Source of the DNA: Chelonoidis abingdonii
Taxonomy: Eukaryota; Chordata; Testudines; Testudinidae
Reading direction: 5' to 3'
Length of the DNA stretch: 64,000 nt
Assembly: GCF_003597395.2 (NCBI RefSeq)
Contig: NC_133770.1
Coordinates: forward strand, 84,673,694 to 84,737,693
Below, piece after piece: positions 41,819 through 52,806 of this stretch (positions within the stretch are counted from its first letter, which is position 1; every line of letters starts with the position of its first letter). Made by a program: the position numbers and the translations under genes. The notes beneath the pieces were generated by a model, which saw only the letters and a program-made list of their open reading frames with translations, was not told the origin of the DNA and did not search any database.

Positions 41819-42265
41819 TACATAGCACGTGTGCTTTCTTTACAAGGTCACATTTTGCCTCTTATATTGAGGGCCTGCCAGTGTTTGGTGTGAGAGATCA
41901 CAGCCACAGGACTGACAGGCAACAGAATTCTGCTTGCAGGCAGACATGGTAAGCTACAGTCTTTTGGCTTCTTTATCCATCATAACATGTAGGAATGGTT
42001 TCAAAAATCAGCGCACTCATTTCCCATACCAAGCGGCCATTGGGTTGGCCATTTAAAATGTGTTGGCCATTTAAAAGGAGGGGCTGCGGTTTTTGCGTTA
42101 ATGTGCAGCACAAACCCAACTAACCTCCCGCCCCCCAATTCTCAGGATGATCATTTCACCCCTCCCCCCATCGCATGGCTAACAATGGGGATGATTTATG
42201 TTCAGCCACAGGCAAACAGCCGAGCAGGAATGGTCACCTCTGAATGTCCCCTTAATAAAATTTCC

Positions 42266-42950
42266 CTATTTCAACCGGTGAACCTGGGAGTACATCCAGA
42301 AGAGCTTCACTGCTTTTAAACTATGTATTATATTTACAAAGGTACACTCACCAGAGGTCCCTTCTCTGCCTTCAAGGTCTGGGAGCCCACCTTGGGTGGG
42401 TTGGGAGGCTACTAGATCCAGGGTGAAAAACAGTTCTTGGCTGTCGGGGAAAATGGTTTCTCCATTTGCTTGCTGTGCGCTATCTTCAACCTCTTCCTCC
42501 TCCTCATCTTCCTCATCCCCCAAATCCCCATCCCTGTTGCATGAGAATCCATTGATGGAGTCCACGCACAGGGGTGGGGTAGTTGTAGGAGCACCCCGTA
42601 GAATGGCATGCAGCTCATCATAGAAGTGGCATGTCTGGGGCTCTGACCTGGAGTGACCATTTTCCTCTCAGGTTCTTAGGTAGGCTTGCCTGAGCTCCTT
42701 AAATTTCATGTGGCACTGCTGCAGGTCCCTGTTGTAGCCTCAGTCCTCCATGCCCTTGGAGATTTTTTCAAATATTCTGGCATTTTGTCTTTTGGAACAG
42801 AGTTCTGATATCACGGATTTGTCTCCCCATACAGCGATCAGATCCAGTACCTCCCATTCGGTCCATGCTGGATCTCTTTTGTGATTCTGGGAGTCCACGG
42901 TCACCTGTGTTGATGAGCTCTGCATGGTCACCTGTGCTGATCAGCTTGCC
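42266..42950 (-). pseudogene. Harbinger Myb/SANT DNA-binding protein, N-terminal part
   Basis: The Myb/SANT domain reads PAWTEWEVLDLIAVWGDKSV and ELCSKRQNARIFEKISKGM at 42750-42880, with the conserved Trp residues of the motif. A TAG follows GMED. The remainder (42412-42660, then 42266-42565 in other frames) has MKFKELRQAYL-type helix sequence and an acidic run (DEEDEEEEEVEDSA). This protein binds DNA and recruits the transposase. One stop and at least one shift disable it. Confidence 0.82.
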
Positions 42951-43303
42951 ACTCTGGCCAAACAAAATGAAGTTCAAACGTTCACAGGGCTTTTCCTGCC
43001 TACTTGGACAGTTGTATTTGAATGGTTTAAGAAGCTGACAGGCCAGTCACAATGGAGCCACTCTGGAAGCTCCAGAAGACAATATCATCAAATGGTCCAC
43101 ACTATCCAAATCGACCGCAGGGTCAAGTTCCAGTGCTAAAAATCCCCCTCCCCACCTTCATCAGGAGGAATATAGAAGTAGATTTTAAGGGCCCTCTAAG
43201 GTTTGAACAAAAATGGATTCGTCATGTGGATGGGGTGCAGGGTTAATTGATCTAACGCTACTAAATTTGACCTAAACTGTGTAGTTGATAGACTAGGGCT
43301 TAG

Positions 43304-44270
43304 TTGTGCTCTTTTCCAAGCTGAAAAGAAATCCCAATCTTTATTAAGCTGTTCCATACCCCTAAATTATTTTGTTGCCCGTTTCTAACCTTTTCCAAAT
43401 TCGCAGTCATATGTTTATGAGATGGGGGTTTATGAGAAGTGGTGCCAGCTATATCACCTCTTGGACCAGATTGTGTGCTCACTAGGACTAATCAAGAATT
43501 GCCTTTCCCAATCTTGTGGGTTCCGGACCAGCTGCTCCCCAAGAAGCAGTCATTTAAGGTGTCACGGAACTTTATCTCTGCATCCCGTCCTGAGGTGACA
43601 TGTACCTAGTCAATATGGGGAGAGTTGAAATCCCCCATTATTAATGAGTTTTTTATTTTTATAGCCTCTCTAATCTCACTGCCTATTTCACAGTCACTAT
43701 CACCATCCTGGTCAGGTGGCCAATAGTATATCCCTACTGTTATATTCCTATTATTGAAGCATGGAATTGCTCTCCATAGAGATTCTATGATACAGTTTGA
43801 TTCATTTAAGATTTTTACTTCATTTGATTTTACACTTTCTTTCACATATAGTGCCACTCCCCCTCTAGCTCAAACTTTTCTGTCCTTCTGATATATTTTG
43901 TACCCTGTATTACCATGTCCTCTTAATTATCCTCATTTCACCAGCTTTCTGTGATGCCTATTATATCAATATCCTAATTTAATAAGAGGCACTCTAGTTC
44001 ACCCATCTTATTATTTAGACTTCTAGCATTTGTATACAAACACTTAAAAATGACCACTTTTTAGCTGTCTGCGCCATTATGTGGAGTAATTGAATGGGAT
44101 GTTTTTTCATTTGACTGTTTCTCATCAGCTCCTACCCATATTTTATCATCTTCCATCCTCTCCGCCTTACTAGGACATAGAGAATCTCCATTAATAGATC
44201 CTCCCCTAAGGGATGTCTCTGTCTGAACCACATGCTTCTCCGTACCTGTTGGCTTTCCCCCAGCCCTTGG
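43304..44270 (-). pseudogene. CR1-like LINE fragments with endonuclease domain
   Basis: On the minus strand 43606-43857 encodes part of an apurinic-type endonuclease: VALYVKESVKSNEV, an ..IYYWPPDQDGDSD segment and LIMGDFN (43624-43638), the GDFN box of CR1-like LINEs. The domain nicks target DNA for insertion. At 43304-43430 there is a separate CR1 3'-side fragment (ttgccc, ttccatacccct). Frames upstream (43864-44260) are broken. The line resumes at 45064 past the MITEs. Confidence 0.72.
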
Positions 44271-45063
44271 CAGAGCTGTCCCTAGGATATGGGAAATCGG
44301 GGTGAGTTCGGGAATTCCTTGGGGAAGGGATGGAGTGGGGGTGGTGAAGAGGTGGGGCGGGGGTGGGAAAAGGCAGGGCAGGCGTTCAGCCTTGAGGAAG
44401 CGGGGAGTAGGGGTAGGACCTAGGCAGAGCCAGGGGGGAGGGAGCTCCTTGCCAGGGCCATCCCTAGCCATTTTGGTGTCCTATGCATCCCCCACAGGGG
44501 GGCTGTGTGGGACCCCAGGCCTCCGCACGTGGGTGGGGTGACTGGCCCCAGACCTCCATGGGGGGAGGGGCTGGCCCCAGGCCTCTGCAGGGAGTTGGGG
44601 GCTGGTCACTTCCTGTGGGAATTAGAGGGACTTGGCCTCAGCCTGCTCTGCTCCCCTGGCTCCCAGGCTTAAGTTGGGGGGCAGGGGAAACTGCCCCCCC
44701 AGCACTCATTGGCGGCACGGCTGGGAGCCAAAGGACCAGAGCAGGCTGGGGCCAGGTCGCTCTACATACCGCAATCGGTAAGTGCTGGGAGCCCGACCCC
44801 TGCTGCAGTCCTCAGGGGAAGGGCTGGCTGGGGTGGGGCTGGGGCAGAACAGGGGCAGGAAGAGGTAGGACAGGGGTGGGGAAGGGGCGGGGGCCGTGGG
44901 GAAGAGGCAGAGCAGGGGCTGGAGCAGCATGCAGCTGCGTAGGGCACCAAGAAATGTGGTGCCCCAAATTTATTGGTGCCCTATGCGTACTTTGCGTATG
45001 GGTAGGGACAGTCATGCTCCTTGCCTATGTCCTAGGCCCCACATTGGCCTAGGGATGGCCCTG
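44271..45063. mobile_element. Outer hAT-type MITE
   Basis: Ends CAGAGCTGTCCCTAGGATA and complement of CAGGGCCATCCCTAGGCCA. Flanks gcccttgg (44263-44270) and ggccttag (45064-45071) agree at 6 of 8. It is inserted in the LINE and is itself interrupted at 44453-45016 by a second member of the same family. Confidence 0.78.
44453..45016. mobile_element. Inner hAT-type MITE with perfect 8-bp duplication
   Basis: Ends CAGGGCCATCCCTAGCCAT and complement of CATGACTGTCCCTACCCAT. It is flanked by ctccttgc at 44445-44452 and 45017-45024. The GC-rich interior has a run of gggg-cagg words and opens meaningless frames. Same end family as the outer MITE. Confidence 0.88.
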
Positions 45064-45111
45064 GGCCTTAGTTTAAAAACTGTTCTACAGGAAGAAAGCA
45101 CAAAAGGGGAG

Positions 45112-45763
45112 TGTAGTGGGGTGGTTACCCCGCTCCTGCCCTGAAGGGCTTAAAACAGCCCTGGGAGTGGGCTGTGGCGGGGGTGGGAAATGGGCTGATT
45201 GGAGAAGCAGCCGCAGCTAGGCCACACCCCAGTCAGCTGGCCTGTATGAAAAGGCTGTGAGCCAGAGGCCCAAGAGAAGTCTCTCTCCAGGCTGGGAGAG
45301 AGCAGGGCCTGGCTGCCTGCAGAAAGGGTACTGGGAGTGAAGCAGGGCTGGGGGAGAGCCAGAGAAGCAGGGGAGCTCCAGGCGGGCAAATCCCCAGGCT
45401 GCAGGACCTGCTCCAAGGCCGATAGAGGTACTGGGAGGCAGAGGAAGGCAGGAGGTCCGAATCCCCTTGTCTATGATGAGTGGCTTTTACACTGCAGTCT
45501 GCCTCAGGGAGCAGGGGCTTGGTAATGACTGGCAGTAGCCCAGACTGGGGGTTTCCCAGAAACGGGAGACCCATAGAGACTGGTGGGGGTATTACCAGGG
45601 GCCAGCCCCTGGGTAAAGGGGCACTGGGGTCTGGGAGGGACACAGGGGCCAGCTACAAGTGGGATGCCGGCATGCAGAGGCACCCAGGCTGGAAAAGAGC
45701 TAATTCCCTGAGATGACCAGCAGGAGGCACTGCAGGGGTGAATCCCACCCCATCAGAGGGAGG
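45112..45763 (+). repeat. LTR-like GC-rich repeat
   Basis: Starts TGTAGTGGGGTGGTTACCCC and ends near tcccaccccatca; TG..CA borders and about 650 bases. A weak TATA-like word (gcttaaaac) lies near 45149. It lies in a LINE and abuts the next LTR within about 10 bases. The right border is approximate. Confidence 0.55.
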
Positions 45764-45770
45764 AAAAGAG

Positions 45771-46675
45771 TGTCTCAAATCTGGACCTTAGCGTCCAAAA
45801 TCTGGGTGCTTAGCATGAACCTCCAAGCTTAATTACCAGCTTGGATCTTATCTCGCTGCCACCATCCAAAATTTCCAGGGTTTTGGCCCCCTCTGGTCTC
45901 CCCAAACCTTCCCTGGAGAGACCCCCAAGACCCAGAAGCTTTTGGGAGTCTCACTGGCAAGGGAAATACTCCCACTTCCCTTCCCCTCCCTCTCCACCAG
46001 ACTTTCCTCTCGCTAACTTGAGAGTATTGATGCAATCTCTTTACATCACAGTACCAAGAAGCCTGTCCCCTCTCTTCCACAAAGAGACAAACCTCAATCA
46101 CAAGGAAACAAGATGATTTTATCTCTCTTTCCCCTCCCACCAATTCCCTGGTGCAGCCGAGCTTACCTCCGTAGATCTAACACAAAGAGAATTCCCTCCC
46201 TTGTTCCTTAACCTACCAGAGAGAAAAACTGAAACAAAGACTTAAAAAGAAAACTTTCTATAAAAAAAAAGAAAAGAAAAAGACATCAAAATTATCTGTA
46301 TCAAGATGACAATAATCAGGATAAAATTGCTTAAAAGAAAAAATGAATAAACACCTTATTCAAAAAGATATCCAAATTAAACATTCCAGCAACTCCACAC
46401 ATGTAAATACAAAATACAATATAACTCTATTACTTTTCCTTTTGTACTCACAAACTTGGAACAAAGGGGTAAAAAAAGAGCTTGGAATAGAAAAAAAAAG
46501 CTCTTCCCTCATGCCGAGAGAAACAAACAGACAGAACAAGACAAAACACCCAAGAAGTTCCCTCCTCACTTTGAAAAATCCGTTCCTGATTGGTCCTCTG
46601 GTCAGGTGTTTGGTTCCCTTTGTTAACCCTTTACAGGTAAAAGAAACATTAACCCTTAGCTATCTGTTTATGACA
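45771..46675 (-). repeat. Solo LTR, minus orientation
   Basis: 905 bases; on the minus strand it starts TGTCATAAACAGATAGC (46675) and ends GATTTGAGACA (45771). It has the gggttaatg and cctgtaaagggttaac blocks shared in part with the LTR at 3264, and gatggtggcagc near its end. A lysine-coding-like purine run (46262-46285) is only A-rich sequence. No 4-6 base target duplication is visible at the chosen borders. Confidence 0.7.
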
Positions 46676-47469
46676 GCTCTGCAATCTATAAAAGTGGTGA
46701 AAAGGAACACTGTAAATACATCACGAGGTGTTCTACTAGAAAAAGGTCACTGAGCTCTTTGCAACTTCAAAAGAGACAGGAGTGGGATTCCACCCTGTCA
46801 CACCTCTTTTCTATCTTGAAAATCTTGGCCCCATGTCCACGGAAACAACTCTTTCAGTGAACACTGGAGAGCAGGCATTTCACAAAAAAGAGGCCAATGT
46901 GGGGCCAATCATCTTTTGTTCCCTTTCCCTTCACGCTCAAAGGGGTCAACAATCTTTCACAAGTGGTATGTTTGCATTTTCATTGTCTGTTAATGAAATA
47001 CCTCTCTTATCTTAAAGGCCCTTATGCTCTTTACTGTAGCTAAATCTGAAACAAAGACAGACTGAGCATGAAATGAAGCACAGAAATATCAAGAAACAGA
47101 AAGGGAAATGTACAAAAATGAAAAGTGGAGGGAAGAGAAATATAAATGTATCCTGAGAGGTGCAACAACCAACCAAGTTAACGCTGGCTGCTTCAGGAAA
47201 AATTAAAACAATGAAGCAGGGGAAAATGTTTTGGAAAAACACTTGGGGAGGCCTAGAGAAATTTCTAAAGCTAAGAGTGTAGAGGGCAACATTTCTGCCC
47301 TGATTGGTTCAGCTCGTTGTATGAGCTACTGGGACTATTTCTTTTAACGTACCAGACAGAAATGACTTTTTTCTTTTGGAGCGGACAGTTTGAATTCCTT
47401 TTCATATGCTAAATGTATCTGGCTGGTGGCTGCAGTATCTTTGTGAGAATGTGATCTACTGGTTATCAG
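46676..47469. other. Gene-free stretch
   Basis: Nothing recognised. The region just right of the LTR (46676-46800) may be another LTR piece. Confidence 0.35.
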
Positions 47470-47800
47470 AGAGGGCTGGAAATTCAGACTTCTGAGTCTA
47501 CGTCCCACCTCTGCCACTGACCACTGCTAAAAGTGCATGTGAATGAGAGAATGCAATATATTTTTCCTACATGTCTTGTCAACTCTGGTGGTCAGTGCAA
47601 TTGAGAGGGAATGGCTGCTTGTATTCTCCCCTTCCCTCCTGTAATCATATATTCTCTGTGACCTGGAGCAAGTCAGTTTATTCATCAGTAAAATGGATCT
47701 ATTTCTCCTCTTCCAAAGGGTCTTATGAGATTTTGCTAATTAATGTTGGCAAGTGCGTTGACATGCTCATTTGCAAGGTGCAGTCTTCAGGAGAGATAAC
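47470..47800 (+). repeat. MIR SINE, split by an unknown 110-bp repeat
   Basis: The first part (ggaaattcagacttctgagtc, ctctgccactgacc, 47478-47522) and last part (ctctgtgacctggagcaagtcag, tcatcagtaaaatgg, 47655-47697) are consecutive in MIR. The intervening 47522-47632 aligns with 38824-38931. Confidence 0.7.
47522..47632 (+). repeat. Old ~110-bp repeat, copy 2, within MIR
   Basis: Shares ggtggtcagtgcaa and ggctgcttgtattctccc with copy 1 at 38824-38931. No terminal repeats or tail recognised. Confidence 0.6.
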
Positions 47801-50800
47801 AAATTAATTATTATACGGACTTGACCACAGAGTGGTAAAGAAGCTCAAAACAATAAAAGAAAAAAAGCAAGGAACAGGAGCCTGAATTAACCAAATGCCG
47901 CAATGGCCTCAGCACCCTCAAGCTATGCAGGTCTTGTGTCCCTTAGTTACAGACTTGTAAGAACCTGAAATTGGGATGGAACTTTTTCTGCCTTTGGCTT
48001 GCCAATGCTGTTCAAGTCTGGTGTACTCAACACCCATAAAAAGATTATTTTGTCCGATTCAATGCTCCTGAAAAGTATCCCCTGCCCCGAGGGAATCCTC
48101 AGTTAATGAACATTGTTGACCTTAAATTGTGATTCATTGCTTGAGTGTACTACTCTACATCTAGTTGAAGAGATTGCTGAGCAGAAGTCCCAGGTTCCCT
48201 TGCATGTGCAGTTGAATTAAGCACTTAATGATGTGGGTTTTTTTTCCAACTTTGCCTCTGGATTCTTAAATACTAGAGCTTCTAACACAGCAGCCCTGAA
48301 GTGAACCACTGTACTGAGACTAGAAAACATTCCTTACCTTCTGTGTTCAGAATTCTATGTATCTGCCAGGACATATTCTGCTCTCCATTATCCACACCCA
48401 CTATTTCAGTAACAGATCAGACAGCTTGGCTCTCGTTTTGTCCCTGGAGAAAGTCCAAGTCTAACAGTGAAAAAAATCCAATGGAGTATTATGATGCAGT
48501 GGTAGCTGCACCATGATTATGATTCCATTAAAGACCTTCATTTTGATATTGGCAAGAATGGAGAATATCTGGAGCCTTCTAGTATTCTAGTAAAATGAAA
48601 GTTTGATTATAATCTTTAGCTAATTACAGATTATTTAATGTATTTATTGTGCAATGTGAAATTCTGGAAAGTTCATAATAAGCTACTGAAAAATAGATAG
48701 TGGGAAACTTTTTTCCCCCTGGGGAGTGTCTTTTCTTTGTGCTCGTCTAGCAGAAAGATCAGATTTCAGCTCTGGTCAAAAATTTCATGTATCATTGTTC
48801 CCATAACAGAGATTCCCAGAATTCTTTTTTTAGGGAAGTGCATAGCTTTTAAAGGAAAGTACTTTTTAAAGTGGTAACAGGGAATTTGTTTGCCAGTCTG
48901 AAGCAGCCCAATTTCAAATTGATAGTATAAAGAAAAATGTGCTGCAATGAGAATGTTGTCGCTCACTATATGCAGGGAAATTTTATCAATATGAAAGCTC
49001 TCTGAGCGATGAGAGAAAAGACTGGCCATTCAAACTCACCTATAAGTGCTGTTTTAAATTCCTATGCAATTCACTACCCTTATTTTGGAGTAAGGCTAGG
49101 AACACTTATCTAGAAAATAGTGACAGAAGATCTTCCAGACAACCTCTATCACCTGTTTTTGGAACAAAGTGCATATTACAAGGTCACTGTAGGCCCAGCA
49201 TCCAGCTTTCTGCTATGACAAAGCTTTGTCTTAGCCACTGCACCACACTGCCTATCATTGTGACTAAGCGTGTTTTGGTTATCTCTAACAATACAAACCA
49301 CATACCTCTCCCAGAGCCAGGGAGAGAAACCCAGACACTGGATGCCCAGTACTGTACCGCTGACTAATAAATACTTGTGTAACCCTCTGGGGAAGTTTTT
49401 CCAGAACAGATGGTCAGAAAATATCTTGATTTTTTTTCCCCCATAAGAAAACTTTGACAAAAGTGAAGAAAAATTCATTTTTATCACAACTTTCCACAGA
49501 AAATTTCAAGTTTTTGAAGAAAAATTTGAAACCATAACATTTTGTTCAAAACCAAAAATGTTTGAGGGAGGCCATACATCATGAGAGTCATATGATTGCA
49601 GTGTATCATGAGAAATGTAGTCCATCTGAGGAGCATACACAGTATATATTTCGAACTTTAACTCTGACTAAATGTGGAGAATAGAGTGGAAAATATGAAT
49701 ATGTAAATGGAGTGCTTCACAATTTCTAAGTTTGTAAAGTCTTTGGAGAAATGGAAGTAATGTAATTAAATCACAATATATTTCTGCATTTTGTAGAGAC
49801 ATGAGAAATGACAACAAGAAGTCAGAATTAAAATTAGAAATATATTTCAGGTCATTAATTAGTAACATTAATTAGTAAATATTACAGTTAGTAATTGTAA
49901 TATTTTTAAAATGAAAGGTAGAGTGGCTGAAAAAGATTAGACTATTTCTTGACACCGTCAATTATTTGACAATTCCTCACTTGTATATTTTCTAGATTTT
50001 AAGGCATTATGATGTACTTTAAAAATTTGCTTATAGCAACCTTAAATGAACATAAGTTAGTTTTCTTTCCTTGAATTATTATTGGGGTTTTGAGAAAGAC
50101 TTGCTTAGAAGGGAATTTGAGAGGTCTTTTTCTGATGTAAGATTCCCGTGCATCATACTTCAATTTAGCTTGTCTTCAGGAATTATGATAACATATATTG
50201 CCAGGCTATGTCTACTGGATGTGGGGGGACATACAGGAATCATAAGGTCTAATTCAGTGCCCATCAAAGTCATGGGGAAGACTCCTCCTGACTTCAGTGA
50301 GTTTTGGATTGCACCAATAGCACAGGGCAGCAGAGCACTCTACATTTTAGAAAGGTTATGCACCAAACTAACATAAGAAAAAATTCTGCCCTCAGAGGTT
50401 TCCATACAAGAATGTGATTTCACTCCTAGCTTACTTCAGTATTATGCAATCATAATGGCATTGAAACTAAGAGTTATATCTGTGTCAAACTGAAGTAACT
50501 GAATTGTGAGTCAAGCCATATATTGAAAAATGGTAGGTGATTTGTGTGCACAGCCAGCCAGTGAAATGTGCAATGATTCGTTTGACTTCTAAGCTAAATA
50601 GCAATAAAATAGATATGTATTTGGTTAACTGTAGTCTCTGAAAATTATTACACAATGACTACTCTGAATAATTATCATCAAGAAAGAAAGCAGATAATCA
50701 GGACGGATTTTTTTGCTAGGAAACTTTAAAAGAAGCCATCACACACATTTAAAATTAAGTCAAAACTCAATAGATGTCCCCTCCTTCCAGCCTAGTTTAT

Positions 50801-50885
50801 GTTTTAATGCTTGTCTACATAAACCTCCCGCAGATTTTTAAACTATGGAAACTGTCAGGAAATCAGTTATACAAAGATGCCATTT
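47801..50885. other. Gene-free stretch downstream of the receptor
   Basis: Mostly unique AT-rich sequence. A possible tRNA-derived SINE relic on the minus strand lies near 49190-49250 (ggtgcagtggctaag box). No coding similarity. Confidence 0.4.
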
Positions 50886-50889
50886 TTGC

Positions 50890-50895
50890 TTTATT
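50890..50895 (-). terminator. Polyadenylation signal of the chemokine receptor
   Basis: AATAAA on the minus strand, about 440 bases past the receptor stop codon. It is the first such hexamer I saw downstream in a favourable context, and would give a short 3' untranslated region. Not tested against transcripts. Confidence 0.5.
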
Positions 50896-51332
50896 CAAGA
50901 AAAATACACATTTAATACAGAAAAATACTATGAGGAGGAAGGGGCACTGAGCATATGCAATACATAGTATTATGGAAATATTTACACTAAGAGTCCTGCA
51001 ATTCTATGTCCTCTTCATTCACTGTAGGCTTCCATTGTCCACAAAGGTGTCAGATCATGTTGGCGATGGCATGTTCTGCTGATCTGTGGGTTTTTAGATA
51101 GGATCTCTGCATGTGGGTAGATGGATTTTTTTCACACCATATATTGGGAGGAATTGCTGCAATTTTTGAAGGAGTGGAAGTCAAAATCCAGGACCAACTT
51201 TCCTCTGTCCCTAAAAAATAAACCGTGGAGGTAGCATACTGGGCTAAGTCAATGCTAGTATGTTTTATGGGGCAATCACTGTATTTAAATGAATACAGTT
51301 AAAATGTATGCCTGGGCAGGGAGTGGGAAAGC

Positions 51333-52379
51333 TTACAGAACTCTGTCACTATCAGAATGGCCTAATACTTGACTGGGGAAGGAGTGAGAATTATTGGCTG
51401 AATTGCCACTAGAAATGTGATAGATGCAGGTTTGGAATATTTTTTTAAGGTGAGCTTTAAACATCTCGCCAGCAAAAGCATAGATCACTGGGTTCAGGCA
51501 GCAGTGGATGAAGGAGATTGATTCGGTCAGCTGCAGGGCCAGCACAAGCCTTTGGCTTGTCTCACAGTCATTGATGATGTGCAAGTTCTGCAGAGAGTCT
51601 AGAAAAAGCACAATGTTGAAGGGAGCCCAGAAAAGGAAAAAGATGACCACGATGATGAAAATCAGCTTGATGGCTTTGATCTTGTTCCGGTTTTTGCAGC
51701 TCTGCAGATTTTTTAGGATGTGAGAGTAGCAGTAAATGAGGATGCTGAGTGGGATCAAAAGGCCCAAGATGTTGACTTCAAACTGAGTGAAAAATCGCCA
51801 GGTCTCTTGGCCTGGAGGATATTTGGGGATACACTCGAGAGACTGTTCAATTTCCACTTCTTGGTTAAATACCACATTTGGTATGGCAGCCAAACCAGCC
51901 GTCATCCACAGGAGTAGGCTTATAATTATGCCACAGGTGGCTGTTCGAACTCTCATCGCATAGACAGCGTGAACGATTGCTATGTACCTGTCTATGCTCA
52001 TGAGGGTTATAAAGAAAATGCTACTGTAAAAGCCTATGTAATAAATGCCAGCTATCATTTTACACACTGCATTTCCGAAAATCCATTCTTCTGAAGCATA
52101 GTGAGCTTGAAATGGGAGGGGGACAACAAAAAGCAGATCAGAGATTGCAAGGTTGAGCAAGCACACATCGGTCATGGTGGTGACTTTCTTCCTGGTCAAA
52201 AGTACACATATGAGCAAGGCATTTCCCACCAGGCAGAAGAGAAACACCAGGCAGTAAACTATTGGAAGAAACAGTGATTTAAACCTGCTGAAACCATTGC
52301 CTTCACTGCAAGGAGAGGTACCTTCATCATACACGTAGTTATATTCTGTGGCATTTGGGAAAGGGCTGGTAAGAGTCAT
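51333..52379 (-). CDS. CCR8: CC chemokine receptor, CCR8-like
   Basis: A 348-residue seven-helix G-protein-coupled receptor of the plasma membrane, of normal CC-receptor length. The N terminus has one glycosylation site (NAT, residue 9) and tyrosines 13, 15 and 17 next to acidic residues, as needed for sulfated chemokine binding. Cys24 and Cys272 (N terminus to third outer loop) and Cys106 and Cys183 (helix 3 to second loop) form the two family disulfides. Helix 3 ends DRYIAIVHAVYA (130-141). Helix 7 has NPVIY (296-300). Helices lie near 37-62, 72-95, 105-130, 149-170, 201-222, 238-262 and 278-302. The helix 2-3 region (PFQAHY, YYIGFYSSIFFITLMSIDRY) is closest to CCR8, which in mammals binds CCL1 and marks Th2 and regulatory T cells. 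Helix 2 has P-L-P where the family usually has T/S-x-P. A Ser/Thr-rich C-tail fits arrestin control. The ATG is 9 bases past a splice acceptor. Because a CCR2/CCR5-like pseudogene is nearby, the bird-type CCR8-like paralogue is an alternative name. Confidence 0.9.
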   Translation of the reverse strand: MTLTSPFPNATEYNYVYDEGTSPCSEGNGFSRFKSLFLPIVYCLVFLFCLVGNALLICVLLTRKKVTTMTDVCLLNLAISDLLFVVPLPFQAHYASEEWIFGNAVCKMIAGIYYIGFYSSIFFITLMSIDRYIAIVHAVYAMRVRTATCGIIISLLLWMTAGLAAIPNVVFNQEVEIEQSLECIPKYPPGQETWRFFTQFEVNILGLLIPLSILIYCYSHILKNLQSCKNRNKIKAIKLIFIIVVIFFLFWAPFNIVLFLDSLQNLHIINDCETSQRLVLALQLTESISFIHCCLNPVIYAFAGEMFKAHLKKIFQTCIYHISSGNSANNSHSFPSQVLGHSDSDRVL

Positions 52380-52392
52380 CTTTAAGACCTGT
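52380..52392 (-). promoter_or_regulatory. Splice acceptor before the receptor coding exon
   Basis: On the minus strand ctcttttttgtgcacag precedes gtcttaaag-ATG. The AG is at 52390-52389. Chemokine receptor genes commonly have 5' untranslated exons and one coding exon, and this fits. The upstream exon was not identified. Confidence 0.7.
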
Positions 52393-52519
52393 GCACAAAA
52401 AAGAGATAATTAATTGATTATGGGTATAGAAGGGTTGCAGAAGACCGCATTTTGCCATTGTTACTCACGCTGAATGAAATCAATGTATCTGCTTGAGGAA
52501 TAAGGTCCTGATCGGTGTA

Positions 52520-52806
52520 AAGGCTTGTCGAAACACAATTATACCATTTTAACTAAACTGGTTAGATAAAGCAGTGCGCACCTCCCCTGCCCTCTGTATT
52601 AATGCAGTTATGCTGGTACAGCTTACTCCCATACAAGGAGGAAAATAAGCAGTATCAGTAGTATACGCACCTTTATGCTAATATTACTAATATCACTGCA
52701 ACAGCCGCCCTAGGGGTTAGATCAGAATAACTCTATTGATTTCAAAAAAATGCACCTCTTACTGCCATAGTTATACTGATACAAACGTTGTGTGGAAGCC
52801 AGCCCT
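52520..52806. mobile_element. MITE upstream of the receptor
   Basis: Left GGCTTGTCGAAACACAATTATACC, right complement of GGCTGGCTTCCACACAACG; subterminal ttatac/gtataa words agree. It lies in the putative first intron or promoter side of the receptor gene. Non-coding. Confidence 0.55.

Larger units (their letters stand above)
39703..43299 (+). mobile_element. PIF/Harbinger transposon, 5'-truncated
   Basis: Transposase on plus (39705-40949), Myb-like protein on minus (41297-42931), then the Myb-side terminus (complement of AGCCCTAGTCTATCAACTACAC) ending near 43299. The transposase-side terminal repeat, seen in copies at 13247 and 60173, is missing here. Convergent two-gene layout is standard for Harbinger. 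Confidence 0.85.

Noticed and set aside
43606..43857. Host endonuclease gene
   Set aside because: The GDFN box and neighbours are those of CR1-like LINE ORF2, with LINE fragments around it.
44302..45052. Gly-rich 189-residue frame and its antisense partners
   Set aside because: Entirely within two nested GC-rich MITEs; no similarity and no gene context.
45771..46675. Target duplication for the solo LTR
   Set aside because: The adjacent words aagag and gctct do not match, so none is claimed.
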